A DNA stretch of 64,000 nucleotides from Metapseudomonas otitidis (GTDB lineage Bacteria; Pseudomonadota; Gammaproteobacteria; Pseudomonadales; Pseudomonadaceae), in contig NZ_FOJP01000010.1 in assembly GCF_900111835.1 (NCBI RefSeq), positions 62,001 through 126,000 of the forward strand, read 5' to 3'. The notes beneath the pieces were generated by a model, which saw only the letters and a program-made list of their open reading frames with translations, was not told where the DNA came from and did not search any database. Numbering within the stretch: position 1 is the first letter of the stretch; every line of letters starts with the position of its first letter. Of the stretch, positions 1 through 9,012 are shown piece by piece. A program made the translations under genes and the position numbers.

Positions 1-2
1 GT

Positions 3-854
3 GACGTGCTGGGCCGCTACGAACGCGAAGCGGTGCAGCGCCCCGCCCCGCCGCCGGCGTCCCTCGATGGCCTGCTGGCGGATGCGCGACAGCGCTGGGG
101 CGGCGGCGAGCCGGGCTGGATCAGCGTCCACCACCCCGCTGACGAAGCTGCCGTGGTGGACATCCGCCGCAGCGATGCACGGCGGGTGGCGGGCTTCCAG
201 TGGACCCTCTCCTACGACGCCGGCAGCGGCGAGCTGCTGCACGAGCAGAAGCCCTACCTGGCCGGTTATCGCAGCTACACCTGGCTCAGCAACCTGCACA
301 TGGCCCAGTTCGGCGGGCAGATCGTCCGCGCCCTGTACCTGCTCCTGGGGCTGATGGGCTGCGCCATGGTGGTGGGCGGCCTGCAGGTGTGGCTGGCCAA
401 GCGCGAGGCACGCGGCAGCCGGGGCATCGGCCTGGTGCGTGCGCTGAACGTTGCGGTGATCGGTGGCCTGCCCATCGCCAGCCTGGCGCTGCTCTGCGGC
501 AATCGCCTGATTCCTGCCGACCTGGCCGAGCGTGCCAGCGCGGAAGCCTGCGTCTTCGTCGGTGCCTGGCTGCTGGTAGCGACCTGGGCGGTGCTGCGAC
601 GCAACAGCGGCCGGGTGGCGCGCGACCTGCTCGCCGTCTTCGCCCTGCTGGCCCTCGGGCTGCCGCTGCTCAATGCCTTCACCGGTGACCAGGCCAGCCT
701 GCTGGCCACCGTCGGCCGCGGCGACTGGGCGCTGGCGGGCATCGACCTGAGCCTGCTCGGCTGCGGGCTGCTCTGCGCGGCGCTGGCCTGGCGCACGGCA
801 AGCGAGTGCCGGGCTTCCGAGCCGTACCTGCAGCAGACAGGGGAGCGCGCGTGA
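3..854 (+). CDS. PepSY-type membrane protein (5' end outside window)
   Basis: The reading frame is open from the first complete codon, so the true start lies upstream; 283 residues are visible. A soluble stretch (about residues 20-90) is followed by the segment SNLHMAQFGG and a hydrophobic helix, then three further hydrophobic helices. This matches the C-terminal half of PepSY-associated inner-membrane proteins, which often sit beside TonB-dependent siderophore receptors and are thought to help reduce or release iron from imported siderophores. Its TGA overlaps the ATG of the next gene by one base, so the two are probably translated together. The siderophore cassette just downstream, on the opposite strand, fits an iron role. 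The family call is good; the precise function is inferred. Confidence 0.72.
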   Translation, partial: DVLGRYEREAVQRPAPPPASLDGLLADARQRWGGGEPGWISVHHPADEAAVVDIRRSDARRVAGFQWTLSYDAGSGELLHEQKPYLAGYRSYTWLSNLHMAQFGGQIVRALYLLLGLMGCAMVVGGLQVWLAKREARGSRGIGLVRALNVAVIGGLPIASLALLCGNRLIPADLAERASAEACVFVGAWLLVATWAVLRRNSGRVARDLLAVFALLALGLPLLNAFTGDQASLLATVGRGDWALAGIDLSLLGCGLLCAALAWRTASECRASEPYLQQTGERA

Positions 855-1174
855 TGTTGCTTGGATTCGCGTTCTGCTACCTGGCCATGACGGCGCTGAG
901 CCTGGCCATGGCCCGCCACCACAAGGCGCTGTTACAGGGGGCGCTGTCCCAGGCGCGGGCGCGCCTGCTGCGCGGCGTCGCGGTGCTCGCTTTCGGCGTC
1001 GGCCTGGTGCTGGCGGTGAGTGACCAGGGCGGCGAGATCGGCACCATCCTCTGGCTCTGCCAAGTGATGCTCGCCGGCCTGCTGGTGGCGGCCCTGCTGG
1101 CCTGGCGCGGTCGTTGGGTGCTGCCGGCAGCCGTCCTGCTGCCGTTGGGGAGTGGGGTGCTGGCGCTGCTTTGA
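854..1174 (+). CDS. DUF3325-like small membrane protein
   Basis: This is a 106-residue protein with about four hydrophobic helices (starting MLLGFAFCYLAMTALSLAMA), separated by short charged loops such as RHHK. The ATG overlaps the stop of the preceding PepSY gene (TGATG), which fixes the start and implies translational coupling. Small proteins of this layout (DUF3325) typically end operons of the type TonB receptor / PepSY protein. No catalytic residues can be named. Its role is unknown but presumably linked to iron or siderophore handling, given the position. The family name rests on size, topology and context, without a database match. Confidence 0.6.
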   Translation: MLLGFAFCYLAMTALSLAMARHHKALLQGALSQARARLLRGVAVLAFGVGLVLAVSDQGGEIGTILWLCQVMLAGLLVAALLAWRGRWVLPAAVLLPLGSGVLALL

Positions 1175-1610
1175 TGGTCTGCCGCTGGCGGGCCTGCGGC
1201 CCGCCGGGCGACTGAAGTCGCCCCTACAGGGATGGCGCGGTGGGCAGATGCTTGGCCCACGCAGAGGTTGTCGCTGCGCAGGGTGGATGGCGCGCTTTCC
1301 ATCCACCAACAGTGTTGCAGGCGGCTCCGGCGGTGGGCTGAAGCGGAACGCCGCCCGGCCCACCCTACCGCCCCGGTACGGCTTTTCCGTGGGGCGGTTT
1401 CAACCGCGAAATCTCCGTGCCACATCCATCGCGAATGAATCCGCTCACGCCCGGCACATCGCGTCCCTGGGCGTAGGGTGGATGGCGCTCTTTCCATCCA
1501 CCAAGGGCGTTCGCCGTGAGCCCACAGGGTGGACCGATGAAACGCGGTCCACCCTGCGCACCGAGGGGCGATGTAGCCCGGGCTTCAGCCCGGGGACGGG
1601 GCCAGGCGGC
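1175..1610. repeat. Gene-free spacer with several short palindromic repeats
   Basis: This is a 436-bp convergent spacer. It holds a GGGCGACT-GAA-GTCGCCC palindrome (about 1206-1223), two copies of a hairpin-forming unit that reads GGGTGGATGGCGC, then CTTTCCATCCACC or a close variant (about 1281-1308 and 1473-1501), and a GTAGCCCGGGCTTCAGCCCGGG unit (1573-1594). The last belongs to a family found at many intergenic sites in this window. There is no convincing gene; open frames across it are shadows. The hairpins may also act as terminators for the convergent genes on either side. Confidence 0.7.
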
Positions 1611-4154
1611 TCAGAACTCGACGCTGTAGCTCAGGCTGTAGGTGCGGCCACGGCCGTGGTAGTCGAACAGGTCGGCGGTGGCGTTGGTGCCGTAGAACAC
1701 CTGGGCGCGCTGGCCCCAGACGGTGGTGTAGTCCTTGTCCAGCAGGTTCTGGATGCCGAAGTTGAGGGTGCCCACCGGCAGGGCCTGGCTGCCCAGCAGG
1801 TCGAAGGTGGTGTAGCCGTCGATCCTGTGGTCGTTGCCGTCGAAGGTGCCGTTGGCCAGGACGTTGCCGTCGTCGCTGAGGTTGAAGCTGCGCACCGCCT
1901 GCAGGCGCAGGCTGGTCTCGCCGTCCTGCCAGCCGGCGAAGGCGGTGAGCTTGGACGGGCTGGCGGCGGTGACGTCCTGCTTCTGCCAACGGTCCGCGAT
2001 CTTCTGCTGGGAGCGGATGGCCAGGGCGCTGGCGCCGATCTGCCAGTTGTCGTCCAGCCAGTAGGTAGCCTGGCCTTCGAGGCCGTAGTTGCGCTTCTTG
2101 TTGCTCAGCTGCTCCACCAGCAGGGTGGTGCGGTTGTAGGTGATGCTCTTGTCCGACCAGGCATAGAAGGCCGCCAGCTGGGCGTCCAGGCCGTCGGCGT
2201 AGTGGCGCCAGCCGAGTTCCACCTGCTTGGTCTTGATGCCGTCGAGGGCGGAGTCCTCGACGTTGACGTGGCGGCCCAGGCTCCAGTGGTTGCCCACCCG
2301 GGTGTAGCTGCCCTGGCCGTAGTACTTGGCCGGGTCGGGCAACTCGAAGCCCTCGGAGTAGTTGGCCCAGACCTGTTGTGCCTTGCTCAGCTTGTAGACG
2401 GCGCCGACGTTGTAGAGGTCTACCTGGTAGTCCTTCGAGCCGCCGGGCACGGCGTCGGCGCTGCTGCCGTTGCCCTTGCTGATCTGGATCTGCTGGGCGG
2501 CGGCGACGAAGGAGCCGACGTCGTTGCCGATGCGCTGGTGGCGCACGCCGGCGGACAGGGTCAGGTCGTCGGTGGCCTTCCAGCTGGCCTGGGCGAACAG
2601 CGACTTGCTGTCGGTGTCGATGCCCGGGTAGCGGCCGACGCGGGCGTACTCGTCGGCCACCAGCCCGCCGGTGTTGGCGGCGGTGTTGAGGTTGAACAGG
2701 GACTGGTCGGAATCGAAGCTCTCCCACTCGAAGTCGGCGCCGTAGGTCAGGCTGACGCGATCCCATTCCTTGACCAGCACGGACTTGAGGCCGAAGTAGT
2801 CGGTGTCCTGCTGCGAGGCGGAGTAGTAGGAGCGGTTGGTGTCGATGGCGCCGTTGGTGAAGGTGATGGAGGGGTAGGGCTGGAAGGCCATCTCCTCGCT
2901 GCGGTAGTAGGCCTGCAGGTAGAAGTCGTGGCCGAGCACTTCCGGCACGTGCCAGGTGGCGTTGAACTGCTGGCGCTCGGTGTGCGGTTCGCGGTCGAAG
3001 CTGGCGCCGCCTTGCACCTCGAAGGGGGACTGGCCGCGCAGGCCCTGGAAGTCGCGCCCCAGGTTCACGCCCTTCTTGCCGTCGTAGCCGGAGTCGTACC
3101 ACTGCATGCCCAGGTTCAGGGTCTGGCCGTTGTCGAAGGCGAAGTCCAGGCTGCCCATCACGTCCACCGCCTGGTTGTACTGCAGGTCGGTCTGGGTGAT
3201 GTCGAGCATCACCTGGTCGCCGTTGCCGTCGTAGGCGGCGCCGTTCTTCTGGTAGGCCACCGAGACGCGGCCCTTGACCTGCTCGCTGCCGCCGCTGACC
3301 GACTGGGCCACGCGCCAGTCGTGGTCCTGGTGGGTCTCGAAGCCGCTGCGCACGCCGATTTCGCTGGTGAAGCGCGCCTCGCCCGCCTCGGCGCGCTTGG
3401 TGACGATGTTGATGATGCCGCCGGTGGCGCCGCCGCCGTATACGGCACTGGCACCGGAGAGCACTTCGATGCGCTCGATGTTGAACGGGTCGATGGAGTC
3501 GAACTGGCGGCTGATGCCCCGGGAGCTGTTCAGCGAGACGCCGTCGATCATCACCAGGGCGCTGCGGCCGCGCATGTTCTGGCCGTAGTTGGTGCGGCCC
3601 TGGGGACCGATGTCCAGGCCCGGGATCAGTTGGCCGAGGGCTTCCTTGAGGGGCACGCCGCCCTTGGTCTGCTCCTGCAGCTGGTGGCTGTCGATCACCC
3701 ACACCGTGCCTGGCAGCTCGCTGATGCTCACCGGTGCACGGGAGCCGACCACCACCTGGCGGTCGATCTCCAGGGCCAGGCTGTCGTCGGCATTGCGCAG
3801 GCTGAAGCCGCCGTCGCTGGCTTCGGCACGCAGGCCGCTGCCCGCCAGCAGGCGGTCGAGGCCCTCGGCCACGCCGAACTCGCCCTTCAGGCCCTGGGTG
3901 CTGCGGCCCTGGGTCATTTCCGGGCTGAAGGCCAGCAGCACGCCGGCTTCGCGGCCGAAGCGGTTGAGCGCGGGCTCCAGGGCGCCGGCCGGGATGTCGA
4001 AGGCCTGGCGCTGGTCGGCACCGATCACCGCATCCTGGGCGCTGGCGACGGTGGGCAGCCCGGTGGCGGCCAGGCTCAGGCCCAGCAGCAGCGGTTGCAG
4101 GGCGCGGGCCAGGGGCGTGCGGGTGAAGCGGCGGAGGGTCGGGTCGGCGTTCAT
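1611..4154 (-). CDS. TonB-dependent siderophore receptor with STN domain, aerobactin-receptor type
   Basis: This 847-residue outer-membrane receptor carries a signal peptide ending near TVASAQ, then an STN signalling domain (about residues 45-115) used to talk to a FecR protein. A plug domain follows, with QGRTNYGQNMRGR and the stretch IDPFNIERIEVLSGA (about 185-245), and then a 22-strand barrel ending in the expected C-terminal phenylalanine (YSLSYSVEF). The plug wording is what I recall for IutA/ChtA-type ferric-aerobactin receptors, so hydroxamate/citrate siderophore uptake is likely. It is preceded by FecR (107 bp gap) and an ECF sigma gene on the same strand, a classic transport-and-signalling unit, probably induced by its own ligand under Fur control. 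The ligand itself is inferred. Confidence 0.85.
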   Translation of the reverse strand: MNADPTLRRFTRTPLARALQPLLLGLSLAATGLPTVASAQDAVIGADQRQAFDIPAGALEPALNRFGREAGVLLAFSPEMTQGRSTQGLKGEFGVAEGLDRLLAGSGLRAEASDGGFSLRNADDSLALEIDRQVVVGSRAPVSISELPGTVWVIDSHQLQEQTKGGVPLKEALGQLIPGLDIGPQGRTNYGQNMRGRSALVMIDGVSLNSSRGISRQFDSIDPFNIERIEVLSGASAVYGGGATGGIINIVTKRAEAGEARFTSEIGVRSGFETHQDHDWRVAQSVSGGSEQVKGRVSVAYQKNGAAYDGNGDQVMLDITQTDLQYNQAVDVMGSLDFAFDNGQTLNLGMQWYDSGYDGKKGVNLGRDFQGLRGQSPFEVQGGASFDREPHTERQQFNATWHVPEVLGHDFYLQAYYRSEEMAFQPYPSITFTNGAIDTNRSYYSASQQDTDYFGLKSVLVKEWDRVSLTYGADFEWESFDSDQSLFNLNTAANTGGLVADEYARVGRYPGIDTDSKSLFAQASWKATDDLTLSAGVRHQRIGNDVGSFVAAAQQIQISKGNGSSADAVPGGSKDYQVDLYNVGAVYKLSKAQQVWANYSEGFELPDPAKYYGQGSYTRVGNHWSLGRHVNVEDSALDGIKTKQVELGWRHYADGLDAQLAAFYAWSDKSITYNRTTLLVEQLSNKKRNYGLEGQATYWLDDNWQIGASALAIRSQQKIADRWQKQDVTAASPSKLTAFAGWQDGETSLRLQAVRSFNLSDDGNVLANGTFDGNDHRIDGYTTFDLLGSQALPVGTLNFGIQNLLDKDYTTVWGQRAQVFYGTNATADLFDYHGRGRTYSLSYSVEF

Positions 4155-4261
4155 GGCGGCACTCGTCGAGAGAGGGAAAGGGGTTCTGCCTTCCCTGTCA
4201 CGCGAGGCCGGGAAAAAGGTTCAGGTCGGTGGAGATTTTTTTCACAGGGCCGATGCGCGGC

Positions 4262-5224
4262 TCAGGAGGCGGCCCTGGGGTGCACGCTGATCCAGTAGCG
4301 GGTGACGCTGCGCACCTCCACCGGCAGGGTGCGCGGCAGCAGGGCGAGGATGCGGTCGGTGTGGTCCAGCGGGTAGGTGCCGGAGAGGCGCAGGTCGGCG
4401 ATGGCCGGGTCGCAACCGATGCGCCCGTGGCGGTAGCGGCCGAGTTCGGCGAGGAAGTCGCCCAGGCGCATGGAACTGGCCACCAGCATGCCGTTGATCC
4501 AGGCCACGCTGTTCTCGTCCACCGCCTGGGCCGCCCCGCTGCCACGGGCGTCGAGGACCAAGCGCTGGCCGGGGTGCAACGCCAGGCGCTGGCCATGGCT
4601 GAACACCTGGGCATCGCCGGCGAACAGGCTGACCTGGCTGCGGCTGTCCTGCAGGCGCACGGCGAGGCGACCGCCGTTGAGCAGGACCAGCCCCTGGGGC
4701 GTTTCCACCCGCAGCGGGCGTGCCTCGTCCACCGCGTTCACCAGCATCTCGCCCTGGCGCAGGTGGAGCAGGCGCTGGCGGGCGTCGAAGCGGATGTCCA
4801 GCGCGCTGTCGGTGTTCAGCGACAGGGTCGAGCCATCGTCCAGGGTCAGGTGGCGGCGCTCGCCCACGGCGGTGCTCTGGTCGGCGCGTAGCGCCAGCAT
4901 CGGGGCGCTGTCCCGCATCGCCAGGGCACCGCCACCGGCGATCACCAGCAGGGTGAGCAGCTTCAGCGCATCACGCCGGCCGCGTGAGGCCGGCGCATCC
5001 AGCGCGGCGAGGGCGGTGGGCGTGTTCAACCCGCGCAGTCCCCGGTTGACCGATTCGATGCGCTGCCAGGCGCGCTCGTGCTCCGGGTCGGCGGCGCGCC
5101 AGCGTTGCCAGTCCTCCTCGCGCTGGCGCGAGGGCGTGCCGTCCTGCAGCTCCACCAGCCACTGCACCGCCTGGGCGGCGACGGCGGGGGCGATGCGTGG
5201 CTCGCCGCTCTTGCGCAGGGCCAT
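4262..5224 (-). CDS. FecR-type anti-sigma factor
   Basis: The protein has 320 residues. An N-terminal cytoplasmic part with the RWRAADPEHERAW motif of FecR proteins (about 40-55) binds the sigma factor. A single transmembrane helix (about 87-103) follows, then the periplasmic FecR domain with GERRHLTLDDGSTLSLNT (about 122-140) and a C-terminal part that senses the receptor STN domain. The chosen ATG overlaps the sigma-factor stop codon (TGATG), implying coupled translation; an upstream start three codons earlier is possible but lacks the coupling. FecR proteins hold their ECF sigma factor inactive, or activate it, depending on signal from the loaded receptor, here most likely the downstream TonB receptor. 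Confidence 0.87.
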   Translation of the reverse strand: MALRKSGEPRIAPAVAAQAVQWLVELQDGTPSRQREEDWQRWRAADPEHERAWQRIESVNRGLRGLNTPTALAALDAPASRGRRDALKLLTLLVIAGGGALAMRDSAPMLALRADQSTAVGERRHLTLDDGSTLSLNTDSALDIRFDARQRLLHLRQGEMLVNAVDEARPLRVETPQGLVLLNGGRLAVRLQDSRSQVSLFAGDAQVFSHGQRLALHPGQRLVLDARGSGAAQAVDENSVAWINGMLVASSMRLGDFLAELGRYRHGRIGCDPAIADLRLSGTYPLDHTDRILALLPRTLPVEVRSVTRYWISVHPRAAS

Positions 5225-5733
5225 CAGAGGCACTCCGCGAAGTAGCAGCGCTCGGCGGCCTTGGCCATGTAGCGCTTGACGCTGGAGAGGGAAAGGCCGA
5301 GCTGCTCGGCGATCTCGGCGTAGGTGCAGCCGTCCACCTGGGCCAGCAGGAAGACCTTCTTGGCCTGGGGCGGCAGGCCGTCGAGCAGGCGGTCCAGTTC
5401 CACCAGGGTCTCCAGGATGATGGCGCGGGCTTCCTCGCTGGGGGCCTCGTCCTCCGGCAGCGCGGCGAGGGCCAGCAGATAGGCGCGCTCGATGTCCTGG
5501 CGGCGGTAGTGGTTGGCCAGCACGCGCTTGGCGAGGGTGGTGAGGAAGGCCCGGGGCTCGAGGATGCGGTGCGCCTCGCGCCCCAGCAGCACCTTGAGGA
5601 AGGTGTCCTGGGCCAGGTCGGCAGCACTCTGCGGGCAGCCGAGCTTGCGTTGCAGCCAGTGCCGGAGCCAGCCGCTGTGGTCGCTGTAGAGCTTGTGCAA
5701 CGCCTGCTCGGGGGCTGCCGGGCTGTGGGTCAA
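5224..5733 (-). CDS. ECF sigma factor, FecI type
   Basis: This is a 169-residue group-IV sigma factor. Region 2 includes DLAQDTFLKVL (about 39-49) and the DNA-melting segment around RAFLTTLAKRVLANHYRR (about 60-77). Region 4 ends with a helix-turn-helix at YAEIAEQLGLSLSSVKRY (about 138-155). FecI-type factors direct RNA polymerase to the promoter of their cognate receptor gene. It leads the sigma / FecR / receptor set on the minus strand, and a Fur-box-like palindrome lies 32-57 bp upstream of its start, so iron repression of the sigma gene is expected. Its target is inferred from position. Confidence 0.88.
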   Translation of the reverse strand: MTHSPAAPEQALHKLYSDHSGWLRHWLQRKLGCPQSAADLAQDTFLKVLLGREAHRILEPRAFLTTLAKRVLANHYRRQDIERAYLLALAALPEDEAPSEEARAIILETLVELDRLLDGLPPQAKKVFLLAQVDGCTYAEIAEQLGLSLSSVKRYMAKAAERCYFAECL

Positions 5734-5764
5734 GGAAGGCTCCGGGAAGGTTCGGAAAGCGATT

Positions 5765-5790
5765 AAATAGGAATGCTTCGCATTCTATTT
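5765..5790 (-). promoter_or_regulatory. Fur-box-like palindrome upstream of the first FecI gene
   Basis: The site reads AAATAGGAATGC, TTC, GCATTCTATTT. The two arms are inverted copies apart from one extra G. AT-rich content and GAATGC/GCATTC half-sites resemble Fur operators of Pseudomonas iron-starvation sigma genes. It lies just upstream of the sigma start codon at 5733, where it would overlap the promoter. A related site precedes the second FecI gene in this window (59900-59923). Recognition by Fur is inferred. Confidence 0.65.
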
Positions 5791-5869
5791 GTGCCGAGGG
5801 GCGTTACGCAATGCGCTGGGCCATCCGCAGCGAGGCCTCATCCTCCAGAGGGAGTCGCGGAGCCCGTGT

Positions 5870-5957
5870 GGGAGCGGTTTCAACCGCGATGGCGCTTGCT
5901 GCCGTAGCCCGGACTTCAGTCCGGGGTTGCCGAGGGCCGGTCCCGGGCTACGGGGAT
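5870..5957. repeat. REP-like palindromic units
   Basis: The spacer between the convergently placed iron cassette and AraC gene carries GGAGCGGTTTCAACCGCGATG (about 5872-5892; a related GCGGTTTCAACCGCGA occurs near 1391). It also has GTAGCCCGGACTTCAGTCCGGGG (5904-5926), followed by a partial inverted partner CCGGGCTACGGGG ending at 5954. This is the same repeat family as at 1573, 10067, 37705, 37840, 52148 and 52244. Confidence 0.7.
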
Positions 5958-6830
5958 TCAGCTCATGGCTGCGCGGTATTCGCCGGGTGTGCCGCCGAGT
6001 GCGCGGCGGAAGCGGTTGCTGAAGTGGCTGGCGCTGGAGAAGCCGCAGGCGAGGGCGACGTCGCCCAGGGGCAGGGTGGTGCGGGCCAGCAGGTGGCGGG
6101 CGTGGGCCAGGCGGCGGGCGAGGACGTACTGGTGCGGCGGCAGGCCGAAGCTTTCGCGGAACATCCGCGCGAAGTGGTACTCCGAGAGCGCCGAGAAGGC
6201 CGCCAGCTCGCCCAGGCTCAAGGGCTCGGCCAGGTGCTCTTCGATGTAGGCCATCAGCCGCTTGCGCAGGGCCGGGGCGAGGCCGCCCTTGAGCTGCGGG
6301 CCCTGGCGCAGCCCCACCTGGGTGAGCAGGGCGTGGTTGAGCATCTCGTGGGCGAGGCTGGTGGTGAGCAGGCGCTCCCCCGGTTCGTGCCAGTCCAGCT
6401 GGACCAGGCGCTGGAAGCGCAGGACCTGCTCGGGGTCGTCGAGGAAGGTCGCTTCGCGCATCTCCAGCTCGCGGGGTTCGCGGTCCAGCAGGGTGACGGC
6501 GGCGTGGGCGAACTGCTCCGGCGGGATGTACAGGTGGGCGAGGCGGATCTCGCCGTTGACCACCCAGGACGAGTCGTGCCCCGCCGGCATGATGCACAAC
6601 TTGCCCGGTGCGCCCTTGGTGTCGGGGCGTTCGCGGCGGAAGGTGCCGGTGCCGCCGGCCAGGTAGCAGGACAGGGTGTGGTGGCTCGGCCCTTCGTAGT
6701 CGCGGGCGTCGTGGTGGTTGCTCCACTGCGCGGCGGCCAGGCCGTCGCCCAGCTCGGTGCAACGCTCCAGGCGGGCGTTGGGCGAACTGGCCATCGACTG
6801 GAAGACCTGGTGGTGCAGCAGTGGCGACAT
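5958..6830 (-). CDS. AraC-family transcriptional regulator
   Basis: This 290-residue protein has an N-terminal cupin-like effector domain and a C-terminal pair of helix-turn-helix motifs. The first HTH is around LSLGELAAFSALSEYHFARMF, and the second is around DVALACGFSSASHFSNRFRR, followed by the family signature G-x-x-P-x-x-Y (GGTPGEYR). The ATG at 6830 is preceded by GGAGG at 8 bp; a TTG six bases further up is too close to that site. It is divergent from the EamA exporter and cupin genes (147-bp shared promoter region), so it most likely controls them. The inducer is unknown. Confidence 0.85.
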   Translation of the reverse strand: MSPLLHHQVFQSMASSPNARLERCTELGDGLAAAQWSNHHDARDYEGPSHHTLSCYLAGGTGTFRRERPDTKGAPGKLCIMPAGHDSSWVVNGEIRLAHLYIPPEQFAHAAVTLLDREPRELEMREATFLDDPEQVLRFQRLVQLDWHEPGERLLTTSLAHEMLNHALLTQVGLRQGPQLKGGLAPALRKRLMAYIEEHLAEPLSLGELAAFSALSEYHFARMFRESFGLPPHQYVLARRLAHARHLLARTTLPLGDVALACGFSSASHFSNRFRRALGGTPGEYRAAMS

Positions 6831-6977
6831 GGACAAAGCCTCCGTGGGACGAACGCCATGCTAGCGCGGGCGTGGTGTGCGAGGCAGCGGGGCGCGGTGG
6901 ATAAGCGCAAGTTTTTGCAAGCCGGCCGACGGGCTGCGCGGGAGACTGGCCACTCGACGCACCACCGGAAGACCGCC

Positions 6978-7883
6978 ATGAACCTCTCGCTGTACCTGCT
7001 CACCGTGCTCATCTGGGGCACCACCTGGATCGCCATCAAGCTGCAGATGGGTGAGGTGGCCATCCCCGTGTCCATCGCCTACCGCTTCGCCCTGGCGGCC
7101 GTGGTGCTGTTCGCCATCCTGCTGCTCAGCCGTCGCCTGCAGAAGCTCGACGGCCGCGCGCAGGCGATCTGCCTGGCCCAGGGGCTGTGCCTGTTCTGCG
7201 TCAACTTCATGTGCTTCTACACCGCCAGCCAGTGGATCCCCAGCGGGTTGATCGCCGTGGTGTTCTCCACCGCCACCCTGTGGAACGCGCTGAACGCGCG
7301 GGTGTTCTTCGGCCAGCGCATCGCTGCCAACGTGCTGGCCGGCGGCGCACTCGGCCTGGCCGGGCTGGCGCTGCTGTTCTGGCCGGAGCTGGCCGGTCAC
7401 CAGGCCAGCCGCGAAACCTGGCTGGGCCTCGGCCTGGCGCTGCTGGGCACGCTGTGCTTCTCCGCCGGCAACATGCTTTCCAGCCTGCAACAGAAGGCCG
7501 GCTACCGGCCGCTGACCACCAACGCCTGGGGCATGTTCTACGGCGCCTCGCTGCTGACCCTGTGGTGCCTGGCCAGCGGCACGCCCTTCACCCTGGACCT
7601 GAGCCCGCGCTACCTCGGCTCGCTGCTGTACCTGGCGATCCCCGGTTCGGTGATCGGCTTCACCGCCTACCTGACTCTGGTGGGGCGCATGGGGCCGGAG
7701 CGCGCGGCCTACTGCACGGTGCTGTTCCCGGTGGTGGCGCTGAACATCTCGGCCTTCGCCGAGGGCTATGCCTGGACCGCCCCGGCGCTGCTCGGCCTGG
7801 TGCTGGTGATGGCCGGCAACCTGCTGGTGTTCCGCAAGCCGAAAGCGCCGGTGGCCGCCGCGCCCCTGGGGAGCCGGGCATGA
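6978..7883 (+). CDS. EamA/DMT-family transporter
   Basis: The 301-residue polytopic inner-membrane protein has about ten hydrophobic helices in two five-helix halves. It starts MNLSLYLLTVLIWGTTWIAIK, where the WGTTW motif in the first helix is characteristic of EamA (RhaT/DMT) exporters. Family members move amino acids, nucleosides or other small metabolites, usually outward. The reading frame is open far upstream, but the ATG at 6978 gives the proper first helix. Its last codons overlap the next gene (ATGA), so it forms an operon with the cupin protein and is divergent from an AraC regulator. Substrate unknown. Confidence 0.87.
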   Translation: MNLSLYLLTVLIWGTTWIAIKLQMGEVAIPVSIAYRFALAAVVLFAILLLSRRLQKLDGRAQAICLAQGLCLFCVNFMCFYTASQWIPSGLIAVVFSTATLWNALNARVFFGQRIAANVLAGGALGLAGLALLFWPELAGHQASRETWLGLGLALLGTLCFSAGNMLSSLQQKAGYRPLTTNAWGMFYGASLLTLWCLASGTPFTLDLSPRYLGSLLYLAIPGSVIGFTAYLTLVGRMGPERAAYCTVLFPVVALNISAFAEGYAWTAPALLGLVLVMAGNLLVFRKPKAPVAAAPLGSRA

Positions 7884-8197
7884 GCCAGCGCGTGGTACGC
7901 AGCCGCGACTTCACTGCCGAACGTGCCTGGGGCGCGCTGGACATCGCCAACCTCGACGGCACCACGGTGCGCCTGCACTGGACCGACCAGCCGTACATCT
8001 GGCACGTCAACGACGGCAGCGAAGTCTTCGTGGTGCTCGATGGCGAGGTGGAGATGCGCTACCGCGAGGGCGGCGAGGAGCACGCGGTGCTGTTGGGCGT
8101 GGGCGACCTGTTCCACGCCGGCCCCGGTTGCGAGCACGTGGCGCATCCCTGTGGGGCGGCGCGCATCCTGGTGGTGGAGCGCGAGGGCAGCGTCTAG
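7880..8197 (+). CDS. Cupin-domain protein
   Basis: The 105-residue single-domain cupin contains NDGSEVFVVLDGEVEMRYR (about 46-64), a degenerate first cupin motif, and GDLFHAGPGCEHVAHP (about 76-91), the second motif with retained histidines that could bind metal. It starts with an ATGA overlap on the EamA gene, implying coupled expression. Small cupins next to AraC regulators often bind or isomerise a small ligand, or protect against it. The enzymatic activity cannot be named. The 3' end overlaps the convergent AraC gene by 4 bp. Confidence 0.8.
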   Translation: MSQRVVRSRDFTAERAWGALDIANLDGTTVRLHWTDQPYIWHVNDGSEVFVVLDGEVEMRYREGGEEHAVLLGVGDLFHAGPGCEHVAHPCGAARILVVEREGSV

Positions 8198-9012
8198 CCG
8201 CGCAGTGCCCGTGCCAGCACACCGGGGGTGTAGCCGTAGGCACGGGTGAAATGGCGGTTGAGGTGGCTCTGGTCGGCGAAGCCGCAGGCGAGGGCGGCCT
8301 GCACCGGCGACTCGCCCGCCAGCAACTGGCGGTGGGCCTTCTGCAACTGGCGTTGCAGGCGGTAGGCGTGGGGCGGCAGGGCGGTGGCGGCCTTGAAGGC
8401 GCGCAGGAAGTGATGGGGGCTGACGCCGGCATCCCGCGCCAGTTCGCCGAGGCTGACCCCTTCCTCCGGCGCTTCGTCCAGGCGCCGGATGGCCCGGGCC
8501 ACGGCGCCCGTGGGCAGGCGTGGCGGGTCGGCGCGACGTGCCTCCAGCAGCGCCCCCAGCACCTGCAGCAGTTCCTGCTCGGCCACCTCCCACCAGGGCT
8601 CGTCGGCCGGCCCGGTGAGGGCCGCGTGCAGGGTGAGGAAGGCCTGCCGCGTGGCGCTGCAGGGCAGCACCGGGTGGGCCAGCTCGACGCCGGGGCTCTG
8701 GTCGAGCAGCCCGGCCGCGCGGGCGATCAGGGCGCTGTCGAAATACAGCATGCGCCAGCTGCGCGGGGCGTCCGCCACGGGGCGGCCGTCGTGCACTTCG
8801 TTGGGGTTCACCGAGATCAGGCTGCCCGGTTCGGCGCGCACCTCGCCGCGGCCGCTGGCGGAGTCCTGGGCGCCGTGGAGGATGACGCCGATGCCGAAGC
8901 CGTCGTGGGTGTGACGGCCGAAGGCGCGTTGCGAGGTGGCTTCCACGGCCAGCACGCCGGCCAGGCGGCTGGGCTGGATGTCGAAGGCTTCGGTGTGCGT
9001 CCCGCCGGCCAT
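8194..9012 (-). CDS. AraC-family transcriptional regulator
   Basis: The protein has 272 residues. An N-terminal cupin-like ligand domain includes FGRHTHDGFGIGVILHG and PGSLISVNPNEVHDG, the pattern seen in AraC proteins that control exporters. The C-terminal double HTH has VSLGELARDAGVSPHHFLR and ALACGFADQSHLNRHF, then Y-G-Y-T-P-G. The ATG at 9012 has GGGAG seven bases upstream; the frame extends 22 codons further without a better start. It is divergent from the EamA transporter at 9157, its likely target, and is unrelated in detail to the AraC protein at 5958. Confidence 0.85.
   Translation of the reverse strand: MAGGTHTEAFDIQPSRLAGVLAVEATSQRAFGRHTHDGFGIGVILHGAQDSASGRGEVRAEPGSLISVNPNEVHDGRPVADAPRSWRMLYFDSALIARAAGLLDQSPGVELAHPVLPCSATRQAFLTLHAALTGPADEPWWEVAEQELLQVLGALLEARRADPPRLPTGAVARAIRRLDEAPEEGVSLGELARDAGVSPHHFLRAFKAATALPPHAYRLQRQLQKAHRQLLAGESPVQAALACGFADQSHLNRHFTRAYGYTPGVLARALRG

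Noticed and set aside
1152-4298. A 1048-codon open frame on the plus strand
   Set aside because: It lies antisense to the TonB receptor. The translation is a low-complexity A/G/V/L-rich string produced by GC-rich codons, with no motif.
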